From contig OV050031.1 in the NCBI GenBank assembly GCA_920105625.2, forward strand, positions 128,410,275 to 128,474,274: 64,000 bases of DNA. The letters run 5' to 3'. The notes beneath the pieces were generated by a model, which was given only the letters and a program-made list of their open reading frames with translations, made no database searches and was not told the origin of the DNA. This DNA comes from Clusia tigrina. Taxonomy: Eukaryota; Arthropoda; Insecta; Diptera; Clusiidae. The first letter of the stretch is position 1. Every line of letters begins with the position of its first letter. This document shows, piece by piece, positions 46,501 to 54,735 of the stretch. Position numbers and translations under genes: made by a program.

Positions 46501-47165
46501 AGTGCACTAAAGTTTTCTGACGTCATATTGGAAATTCAAATGAATAAAGTTAGCGCTGTTTACAATAAACCAATTTATGTTGGTTTTGTGGAATTAGAGT
46601 TATCAAAATGGAAAATGTATAATTTTCATTATGATTACATAAAACCTAAATATCAACACAATATTAACTTAAACTACATGGATACTGATTCATTTTTTTA
46701 TGATATTAAGACAAATGATTTCTATAATGATATTTGTGACGATATTTATTCACATTTTGATATGTCTGCATATCCAACACAAAATGTTTTAAATTTTCCA
46801 TTGGGGAACAAAAAAGTTTTAGGTATGTTTAAAGATGAATGTAATGGGAAAATAATGAAGGAATTTATTGCTTTGCGAGCAAAAATGTATTCATGTAAAA
46901 GTGATGAGGATGAAAAAGAAATTTAAAAAATCAAAGGTATAAAACATTCTGTTACAAATAAACTTACTATTGATGATTTTAGAAAGCGCTTGTTAGATAA
47001 AAATTATATTTTGATTCAATGTACATTTTTAGATCTAAGTTGCATCAGGTATATACACAACATATTTGTAAACTAGTATTAAGTTTTTTAGATGATAAGA
47101 GATTTGTAAGAGAAAATGGAGTTAAAACTTCTGCATGGGGTCACTATAAAATAAATAAACAGTGA
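43541..47165 (+). pseudogene. polB: DNA polymerase B, unit 5
   Basis: Fragments 43561-44157, 44150-44377, an exon to 44640, 44708-45587, 45587-46294, 46291-46926 and the end at 47163-47165. Shared frameshifts as in unit 3. A private nonsense change (TAA at 46924-46926, in EKEI-stop) shortens the last large frame by about 50 codons. Palm motifs A, B and C are intact; Met to Ile occurs just after motif B (GKTIDN). Confidence 0.86.
44641..44707 (+). other. Putative intron in polymerase B, unit 5
   Basis: GTAAGT to TTACAG, 67 bp, phase 2. Confidence 0.72.
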
Positions 47166-47280
47166 AAAAAACAAAAATTTTTTAATTATTTTAAAATTAT
47201 GCTTTTTAAATAGAAATTTTATACATAAATGTCCACAATTGAAAGTGTTGAATTTTTGTTTTTGTTTATAATTATATAAT

Positions 47281-47283
<3 letters not shown>

Positions 47284-47346
<63 letters not shown>

Positions 47347-47366
47347 CTATATATAAATATATATAG
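47284..47366 (+). repeat. (TA)n microsatellite, unit 5
   Basis: Pure TA run with one fewer TATAACTATA border copy than in units 2-4. Confidence 0.95.
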
Positions 47367-47380
47367 TGAATATAAACGGT

Positions 47381-47749
47381 TTGTATACATTTTCTGAAAA
47401 TTATGATCTTTTACCATTATTATATTTGATGGTGTTGCTTGTGAGAATCAAAATAATATTCGCGAATACTTTTGCATGAGGAGAAATAAAAACAAATAGT
47501 TTTTACTTATGTCAAACATATACACATATACCCAAATATTTAATACATGATAATGCAAAAATGATTGTTATGTTTCGGCAGGATGAAATGAATATGTAGC
47601 ATATTTATAATGATCATGTTGGTGCTGATATGAATTAGATGAATTTCACAAAAATGTGTAATGCAACAATCAATGGAAATGAATATGATTTTAAGTTTGA
47701 TACAAAGACAAAAGAAGATCAAAAGAAATCAATCGCATTTCTTGAGTAA
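47381..47749 (+). pseudogene. Packaging-ATPase relic, unit 5
   Basis: As in units 2-4, with one substitution (FDTKTKEDQKK) and TAA at 47747-47749. Confidence 0.63.
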
Positions 47750-48352
47750 AATCAAAGTTCAAGATACTGCTGACAGTAATGCAGATGATACTTTTTCAGT
47801 CAAGGAAGCAACACAAACTGAAATCTGTCAATATTAAAAACAAATTTAACATTTTAATTTACTTGGAAAAGAGTGGTAAACTAGTTAAATTATATGGAAC
47901 ACATAAATATTTAAATGGTGTAGGGAGATTTAAAACATTTTTGATGATCAAATACAAATATCAGACCAAAATTGGCCGATAACACCCGGTTTGTTTAAAT
48001 TATTATTGTATAAAACACCAATGAACTATGATGACAGTTAATTGGAAATTAAGGATATAAATGAATAAATCAAAGTTACTAGATCATACAAATATAAACA
48101 AATAATAAAGAAATTTTTTACTGAAAAAAATCATTATTAACTCAAGTGCATGCTGGTTCTGGCCTAGGTCCCAGTCTTATGAGATTAAATACACAGAATC
48201 CCATTTACACATATTGGGATGATCCAAACGAACTGGTTGATCGGTTGTGGCTCTTAATGTCATCGCAATCAGCTGGTCACAACAATTATAATAATGAAAT
48301 AGATTCAATTGTTGAAGAATTGAAAGAAGGCAACATAATTATATAAATATAT
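47750..48352 (+). pseudogene. Tail-ORF relic, unit 5
   Basis: Fragments 47779-47982 and 48146-48346; the latter has YWDDPNELVDRLWLL and NNEIDSIVEELKEGNII. It leads into unit 6 with a few junction changes near 48353-48375. Confidence 0.55.
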
Positions 48353-48769
48353 ATACTAATCATAATATAAATTTCGTTCAAAAGTTTGGACACTATTCTA
48401 AGCAAAAACATAATGTATATGATCTGAAAAGAAAACATATTTCAAAAATATTTGGATTCAGCTTGGATAAAGGTAAGAATTTGATCCTTGAACAAAATGC
48501 GGTTCATGCCAACCTGTCTCTTTCGCACTTATTGTGTTTATATATGTTCTTTTGTCGCTCTTACAGTGGAGTGACGTCATAGTTTTCGGTGCAAAGTAAA
48601 AGCTTCTATTTGATGACGTCATAGATAGATTGCAAGCTTTCCGGTAAGCTTATTGTTTGGTTTGTGTCATGGAATTTATCACGAGATTGAAGTACTTGAG
48701 CATAGACTCAAATCTTTCGGTGGTGAGTTGGATGGCCTGGTGATGGGCTTGGGTATAGACTAGAGGTGA

Positions 48770-48918
48770 GGCGGGGCGGGGCTGAAGTTTTGATGACTAG
48801 AGGTGATGCGGGGGCAGGGCTGAGCTGAGACGGGGGCAGGGCTGAGCTGAGCCTGGCTGAGCTGAGCGGAGCTTGGCTGAGCTGAGCTGAGCCGGAGGCA
48901 GGGCTGAGCTGAGCTTTT
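48770..48918 (+). repeat. GAGCT-rich minisatellite, unit 6
   Basis: Longest version of this block, with several GGGGGCAGGGCTGAGCTGAG copies. Confidence 0.8.
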
Positions 48919-49393
48919 GATGATAATAGCTGAAGAAATAGTTAGAAGGCAGCAGGCAGCCACAGCCTAGCGGTGCGTGTGCGTTATATTATTATTATTG
49001 AAATATTTTTATGTGATAAGAGTTCAGGCGTCCGAATGTTCTTATGCAAATTTTTGTGCATATGTTATTGAAAATATGTAGTTCTAACAATTAAAGTAAG
49101 AAAGACATATTTCGATATCTTTTCAGTTAAGTAGCTGAATGGCGCTGTACACCGTGTGCTGTAAGATCTACTATGTTTGGACGTTAGGGGCTGGAAGCTA
49201 TGGCGCTATACGCGGGGTGCGGAGTGCGGGTTGTTTTCAAGATTAGTTATTAACTAAATGGGTAGTGCTCTTTAAGACCTACTATGACGCCATAGGTAGG
49301 TTGCAAGCTTTCGTCATGATATTTATGTATGAAGAGTGGTGAATAATATGAATAATATTTATATCGAAAAGTGGTGAACAATACACAATCAAA

Positions 49394-50200
49394 ATGAATT
49401 TCGTTTGTGATATTTGTCAAAAAAATTTCATACATAATTATTCATTAAAACGACATGTGAGAAGGGAACATAATCGTGATAATCTACAATGTTTATTATG
49501 TAACCAAAAATTTAACATCCAAAGTGAATTTTTAAAACATCAACGATTAATAAATCATACTAATAAAGAAACACACTATTGTATTGTATGTGATCAACAA
49601 TTAAATTAAAGCATTGGACATATCATTTACGCACAAATACACTTAAAGAAAATTGTGGTGTAAGGGTTAATAGCAATTTGAAACATATTACATCGTGTTT
49701 TAATAATCGCATTGAAACGTTTATATTTGAAAATAATGATAAAGAAAATTTAATTCCTGAAGACTTTCTTAAGACATATAAATATTATATTTTATTGTGA
49801 ATTGTTTGCTAAATATATGTTGGTGAAAGATGAAGTGGAGTGCACAATAGAGACCAAAATGACAATAATACAAAAATCAACAGCAATAAATGACATTTGT
49901 AAACTTTATTCCGATCAATGGGATCTGCTATTAAAAAAAATGAGTGAATTTCAAGAGCGTGATAGCGGTTGGACTTTAATTGAAGTATCACATCTTGATA
50001 TCAACATAAACGAATATAAACCGATAAAAGGTTCGCAATATATATGCTTATTGGATACTGATTCATTTATTTATGATATTAAGACAAATAAATTCTATGA
50101 TGATATTCGTGACGATATTTATTCACATTTTTATATGTCTGCATATTCAATACAAAATGTTTTTAATTTTCCATTGGTGAACAAAAAAGTTTTAGGTATG
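49394..50200 (+). pseudogene. polB: DNA polymerase B remnant, unit 6
   Basis: The first finger is in frame from ATG 49394 (FVCDICQKNF), unlike units 1-5, and the poly-A site near 49936 is also in frame, so 49802-50209 reads through both regions that are split in the other units. A stop at 49607-49609 and a ~48-bp deletion near 49775 still break it. After YICL (50050) about 2.4 kb is missing and the sequence jumps to motif C (DTDSFIYDIKT), so exonuclease, HNH and palm motifs A and B are lost. Confidence 0.82.
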
Positions 50201-50645
50201 TGTTTCTGAGTTCGCTATTTCGCTCTGATTCCATTTTTGGGTTTTGATTTCGTTGATATATATTCTATCCAAGTTTGGTTTTGTTTGTTTAAATATATTT
50301 TATTCAAGTTTGGTTTTGTTTGTTTAAATATATTTTATTCAAGTTTGGTTTTGTTTGGTTAAACATATTTTATTCAAGTTTGGTTTTGTTTGTTTAAATA
50401 TATTTTAGTTTCACCCTTCTTAGTTGGCTGTTCAAAATCAACTGCGGTCGGCACGCAGTATTGCCGACCAGCTTTCCTCTGCTGCCTGCGTCAGCACTCT
50501 CACCAAAATAAAGATGGCTGCGGCCTGCCACACAAATTTGGCGGGACCCAATGAGGGGAATTCTCTCCGCACTGAGCCCCGCTCAGAGTTGCATGGTGAC
50601 TGTGCGCAGGCAGCAGCCGTTGTCAGGAGGGCTCCGGCGCGAACA
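50201..50645 (-). repeat. BEL/Pao LTR, left (3' LTR of the element)
   Basis: 445 bp, TG...CA ends. Contains four tandem 35-bp copies at 50270-50408 with CAAGTTTGGTTTTGTTTGTT and AAATATATTTTATT. Confidence 0.9.
50270..50408. repeat. 35-bp tandem repeat inside BEL LTR
   Basis: Four copies with starts at 50270, 50305, 50340 and 50375. The same array is at 58311-58449 and 62227-62365. Confidence 0.92.
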
Positions 50646-50660
50646 TGCCGCCCCCCTTGC
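50646..50660 (-). other. BEL/Pao polypurine tract
   Basis: On the minus strand GCAAGGGGGGCGGCA directly precedes the LTR, as expected for the plus-strand primer. Confidence 0.65.
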
Positions 50661-50716
50661 AGTATTGCAAGAGAGATGACGACCTATTCCCGCCGGCTCC
50701 CATCCTGATGCACCCC

Positions 50717-51418
50717 TCAATGCAAGAGGTGATGATGCCGCCGGTGGCATCGGGAGCACCCCGGCTGTTCGCAGCTGTGGGTGAAGTGTTTCACCCCCAG
50801 GCACACGAAACACAGCTTTCGGTTTCCGACCGCATCTCTCCTGCGCCGCGATGACAAGTCCAGGAACGCCCGGCACACTGCGATGGTGTGCCCCGAACGC
50901 TTGCACGTCTCGCACGGGCGTTGTGGAGTCACTGCCGGGTGCACGACTGCCGCTGCTGGTCGGGCTGTCGCGGCCACCAGTGGGGCGCGAGATGTCGCAG
51001 CCACCACTAGGGCGCGAGATGGTGCAGCCTCCACTGCAGCCATCGGATGTGGCGTCCGTGGTGTACCGCTCCCTGGCGTGGACCCCTGATTGGGTAGGCG
51101 GCGGGCGCTCGTCGGCCCCGTTAGTAGCGAGCGCGCGGCTGGTGGTGCAGACCGGGCTCGGGGCCGCGATGGCATAACTGCCGCTTTAGGGGTGGAGTCG
51201 GTCAACACATCGTGGGCGCGAGACGGCGCCACTGCCCCCGAAGTGTGGTAGGTTGCAGACCCCTGGTATGTTGCCGACCCCTGTAGCATCACGGGGGCTG
51301 GGAACACCAACTGTACCCGCGGAGCGCAGGTAAGGCACGGCCCGATGTAGCGTCTTCCACGCCAGTCAGCTCGGCACGATGGGAAGTTCTGTGGAAAATC
51401 AAATTTGTAATTAGGCAT
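50717..51418 (-). CDS. Extra Gag-like zinc-knuckle ORF downstream of BEL integrase
   Basis: A 233-residue frame on the coding strand of the element, between integrase (ending 51659) and the 3' LTR. The first two thirds are Ala/Pro/Arg-rich low complexity. The C-terminus has a nucleocapsid-like cysteine array, CETCKRSGHTIAVC then CFVCLGVKHFTHSC and CSRCHRRHHHLLH, in the spacing of BEL/Pao Gag, and stops right after it. BEL elements normally end with integrase, or sometimes an env-like ORF, here. It could be a captured Gag end from another BEL family. A good 3' splice site (TTTTCCACAG, ending 51389) lies 30 nt inside the ORF start. Confidence 0.6.
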   Translation of the reverse strand: MPNYKFDFPQNFPSCRADWRGRRYIGPCLTCAPRVQLVFPAPVMLQGSATYQGSATYHTSGAVAPSRAHDVLTDSTPKAAVMPSRPRARSAPPAARSLLTGPTSARRLPNQGSTPGSGTPRTPHPMAAVEAAPSRALVVAATSRAPLVAATARPAAAVVHPAVTPQRPCETCKRSGHTIAVCRAFLDLSSRRRRDAVGNRKLCFVCLGVKHFTHSCEQPGCSRCHRRHHHLLH

Positions 51419-51658
51419 GTGCTTACGAGAAGGCTAGTATTAAAGGTTAGGACGCTACTGGTAGGAAAAATAACGTCTTCAAGACTACGTAGAGTACTAC
51501 AATTCTATCCCGTGGCATAGCCAGGCGAGATCTATTGCTACCATTTTACGAGGAAGGCTAAGGATTCCATGAAAGAACCGAAAAAGGAAAGGCTACAAAC
51601 TAGAGGCTACAAAGAATGGGACTAGCTACGGAAACGACCAAAAGACCGTATGCCGGGA

Positions 51659-53950
51659 TTACTCAGCCTGCACTCCCGCTCGAGGGAGTAAAACTATCTT
51701 GGTGACGGGCCTCGTAACGATTCCGCGTGCTGTCCGCACTTTCGCGACTCGCACTCTGCCGTCTGAGTCCGGGTGAACCTCAGTGATCCTTCCCAATCGC
51801 CATTCGTTTGGTGGAACGTGGTCATCCTGCAGTACTACCAGATCTCCGTTAGCTGCGTTATCTTGGATAGTCTTCCACTTTGTCCTGCGCTGGCACTCCA
51901 GAAGATACTCATGTTTCCAACGTGCTGAGAACTGCTGGGAGAGAACTTGAAGCCTACGCCATCGATTAAGAATAGAAAGAAAAGGGGTGGTCTCCTCCGA
52001 GACGGCTGGTGCAAGAAGTGGTCCCCCGACTAGAAAGTGCCCTGGTGTAAGTGGTTGGAGGTCGTCGGGATCGTCACTGAGTGCGCTAATCGGTCGAGAA
52101 TTCAGGCATGCCTCGACGCGGGCTAATACCGTTGCTAACTCCTCATACGTATACCGGAGCTGCCCACCCACTCGTTTGAAATGGTGTTTGAAGCTCTTTA
52201 CTGCGGCTTCCCACAGTCCTCCCATATGGGGAGCGTTTGGAGGAATAAAATGCCATTTCAATTGGTGAAACCAATGCTGCGTGGTCGCCTGGTCCTTAGC
52301 TTCTCGAATCACACGTGCGAACTCCATGCGCACTACCTTTTCTGCTCCCACAAAATTCTTTCCATTGTCGGAATAAATGTTAGCTGGGCACCCCCGTCGC
52401 CCAATGAATCTAGACAGGGCGGCTAAAAAGGCCTGGGTAGTTAAATCCGTGGTAGCTTCTAAATGGGCGGCCTTGGTGGCGAAACACACAAAAATGCACA
52501 CGTAGCCTTTTGTCATTTTATACCCCCGCCCTTGAAACGTTTTAATTTCAAAGGGAACCGGCAATTCCACCCCCGTGGTGGCAAAAGGACGAGACAGGGT
52601 GGTGCGTTCAGGGGGCAAAGGCGCCATGATCTGGCTCAATCTACGTTTCTTTTCTACCAGGCAAGTTTTACACCGTAAAATGGTACCCTTGACTAAAACT
52701 TTTGCGCGTGGAACCCAATATTGAGTTCGAAGGAGCCGAAGCATAAGCTGATTTCCCCCATGCAAAGAGATTTGATGGATGAACTCAACGAGCAGTCGTG
52801 TAAACTGTCCATGGTACGGCAAAATTTGTGGGTGCCGTTCGGAGAACGGGATCTGAGTGGAATGCGCTAGGCGTCCATTCACTCGAATCGACCCATCAGA
52901 ATGAAGGAAGGTGTTCAAGGTGAGCAGAGAACTCGAGCTGGAAATGGGTTGCCCGTTCTGCAGGCATCCATACTCCTCGGGGTAGTACATCTGCTGCGTT
53001 ATGGTCGTTACGAGCAGTGTAGCGGCAACAATCTCTGCAGTCGTGATAGGCGATCCTGGGGGTGGGGCGTGGTCACGTCGCTTTCGTATAGCGTATCTAA
53101 AAAAGCGCTGGATATAGCACACAACCCGCAGTGCTCGCGGCAATGATGAGAAACGCAGCATCAAGTCATCGTGCTGTTTGACCTGGATTGTATGCGTAGC
53201 AACGTTGCGTTGTTCCTCCAGGGCGTCCGGGTTAGCGATTTTCGAAGGCTGAGGCCAGGAATATGGGTCGTGGGTAAGCCATCCCGGACCGTTCCACCAT
53301 AAATGACTATGAAGAAGCGCTGCTGGAGGTACCCCCCGACTGGCAAGATCAGCCGGATTGTCTGCAGATCTGACATGTCTCCAACACTCTACACCTACTT
53401 TACTTGAAATGGTGGTAGCCCGATTAGCTACGAAGGTTTTCCATGTATGCGGGGACTTCTGGAGCCAAGCCAAAACTATGGTCGAATCCGTCCAACAAAA
53501 CAAGTTGCCGGAGGTGACTCCCACCCTTGTCTGAAGTGCCGCCACCAACTCGGATAACAATACCGCGCCACAGAGTTCTAAGCGAGGTAAGGACAACGTC
53601 TTAAGAGGTGCTACCCGTGACTTAGCCACTAATAAGTGAGACGTGACCGCATCGCCGCACTGGCATCGCACATACAGCGCGGCGGCGTATGCCGCTTGCG
53701 AAGCATCGCAAAACGCATGGAACTGGATATCTACATCCGGTGCAGACCCCACCCAACGCGGAATTCGAATCTGCGAGATGTCGTCATATGCCCCTAAAAA
53801 TTCTCTCCAACGACTGGATGAAGCGAGGGTCAGCGATTCGTCCCAGTCAGTTTTGTCCCCCCAAATCTGTTGCATCAAGATCTTGGCCACGATCAAAACA
53901 GGTGCCATCCATCCGGCTGGATCAAACAGTTGAGCTATAATCGATAGCAC
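51659..53950 (-). CDS. pol: BEL/Pao Pol: RNase H and integrase
   Basis: A 763-residue open frame. It begins in the connection after reverse transcriptase (LFDPAGWMAPVL). RNase H has FCDAS, LPRLEL, FCWTDS and SADNPADLASRG. The integrase zinc domain has HQISLHGG and CKTCLVEKKR. The core has the second Asp in IYSDNGKNF and Glu in HMGGLWEAAVK, but the first catalytic position reads GVELPVPF where the family has a GVDYAGPF-like motif. The C-terminal domain with LTPGHFLVG and WRLGRI is the usual BEL end. The upstream reverse transcriptase is in another frame because of a 1-nt shift near 54035. The start codon is only the first ATG in frame, not a real start. Confidence 0.85.
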   Translation of the reverse strand: MLSIIAQLFDPAGWMAPVLIVAKILMQQIWGDKTDWDESLTLASSSRWREFLGAYDDISQIRIPRWVGSAPDVDIQFHAFCDASQAAYAAALYVRCQCGDAVTSHLLVAKSRVAPLKTLSLPRLELCGAVLLSELVAALQTRVGVTSGNLFCWTDSTIVLAWLQKSPHTWKTFVANRATTISSKVGVECWRHVRSADNPADLASRGVPPAALLHSHLWWNGPGWLTHDPYSWPQPSKIANPDALEEQRNVATHTIQVKQHDDLMLRFSSLPRALRVVCYIQRFFRYAIRKRRDHAPPPGSPITTAEIVAATLLVTTITQQMYYPEEYGCLQNGQPISSSSSLLTLNTFLHSDGSIRVNGRLAHSTQIPFSERHPQILPYHGQFTRLLVEFIHQISLHGGNQLMLRLLRTQYWVPRAKVLVKGTILRCKTCLVEKKRRLSQIMAPLPPERTTLSRPFATTGVELPVPFEIKTFQGRGYKMTKGYVCIFVCFATKAAHLEATTDLTTQAFLAALSRFIGRRGCPANIYSDNGKNFVGAEKVVRMEFARVIREAKDQATTQHWFHQLKWHFIPPNAPHMGGLWEAAVKSFKHHFKRVGGQLRYTYEELATVLARVEACLNSRPISALSDDPDDLQPLTPGHFLVGGPLLAPAVSEETTPFLSILNRWRRLQVLSQQFSARWKHEYLLECQRRTKWKTIQDNAANGDLVVLQDDHVPPNEWRLGRITEVHPDSDGRVRVAKVRTARGIVTRPVTKIVLLPRAGVQAE

Positions 53951-54033
53951 CTTGCGTTTGGTGGCTCGTGGGTCGAAGCAAATGGGCTGCAGATGAAAGT
54001 AGAAATGATCAGTCTTTGCGTTCCACCGGATTC

Positions 54034-54726
54034 TTAAGGTTTAGTCAAGCTAGCTTCATCCAGCTTCAGAAAGTCCTCTCGGAGCAAGTGGTCCGGAGGC
54101 AAAGAGGAGAGAATGGCTTCCGTATTGGCTGTCCACTTTCGCATGGAAAAGCCGGCAGGTGCACGGATCAACTCATCTCGAGTCTGTATCGCTACGTTCA
54201 CATCATGTGTGCCGACCAAGGCGTCGTCCACATACATACATTCACGCAATACCCGGGCTGCTAGGGGTAGGTCCTCCTCGACATCCGTCGCGAGCTGTTC
54301 CAATGTCCTAATCGCTAAGTAAGGTGCACAGTTGACTCCGAAGGTAACCGTTTGTAGCTCGTAATCGGAGACTGGCGCTGCAGGAGAGGCCCTAAAAACA
54401 ATTCGCTGGTACGGGGTGTGCTTGGGAGCTACTCTAATCTGCCGATACATCTTTTGCAGATCCCCATTAAAGACGAACTGAAACATTCGCCATCGCACGA
54501 TAAGTTGTGTCAAGTCAGCCTGCAAGGTGGGACCCGTATACAAGACATCATTCAAGCTGAGGGTGCTAGTGGTTGCTTGAGACGCATTGAATACCACTCG
54601 CAGCTTGGTGGACGTACTCTCGGGTTTCATTACCGCATGATGAGGCAAATAATAGTGAGCAAGAGCGCCTGAAGGTGGAGGCGGGACTTCGACCATATGA
54701 TCAAGAGTCAAGTACTCCTGTACCAC
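54034..54726 (-). pseudogene. pol: BEL/Pao reverse transcriptase palm
   Basis: Contains KLRVVFNAS, FNGDLQKMYRQI (motif A Asp present), and MYVDDALVG with YVDD at 54223-54234. In frame with the Gag-protease ORF but separated from it by a single TAA at 54736-54738. The frame ends at 54034, where a 1-nt shift separates it from the RNase H/integrase ORF. Family function is RNA-directed DNA synthesis; interrupted here. Confidence 0.82.
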
Positions 54727-54735
54727 GGAGTCATA

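Larger units (their letters stand above)
42753..48352 (+). repeat. Virus-like tandem unit 5
   Basis: 5600 bp. Like unit 2 it lacks the GAGCT minisatellite and reads TTTGTTTTGAAATAGAAATAG at that point (43071-43091). 42771-43013 is the leader-ORF relic. 43014-43540 is upstream region with CRE-like sites and no gene. Confidence 0.92.
48353..50200 (+). repeat. Virus-like tandem unit 6 (deleted and split by BEL/Pao)
   Basis: More diverged copy. It has a leader relic (48372-48600, partly decayed), CRE-like sites near 48574 and 48616, a longer GAGCT block (48770-48918) and no gene from 48601 to 49393. The BEL/Pao element interrupts it after GTATG at 50196-50200; its sequence resumes at 58687-58955. 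Confidence 0.85.

Noticed and set aside
30302..47366. CRISPR-like or origin-type periodic repeats
   Set aside because: The periodicity is tandem 5.6-kb units and simple TA tracts; there are no short direct repeats with unique spacers.
47088..47417. Minus-strand ORF with a YIYIYI run that looks like a membrane protein
   Set aside because: It is the translation of the (TA)n microsatellite and flanking relic; the other units do not keep it.
50424..51177. Plus-strand ORFs in the left LTR and 3' region of the BEL element
   Set aside because: They run antisense to the zinc-knuckle ORF and through the LTR; no recognisable domain. The LTR frame repeats only because the LTR repeats.
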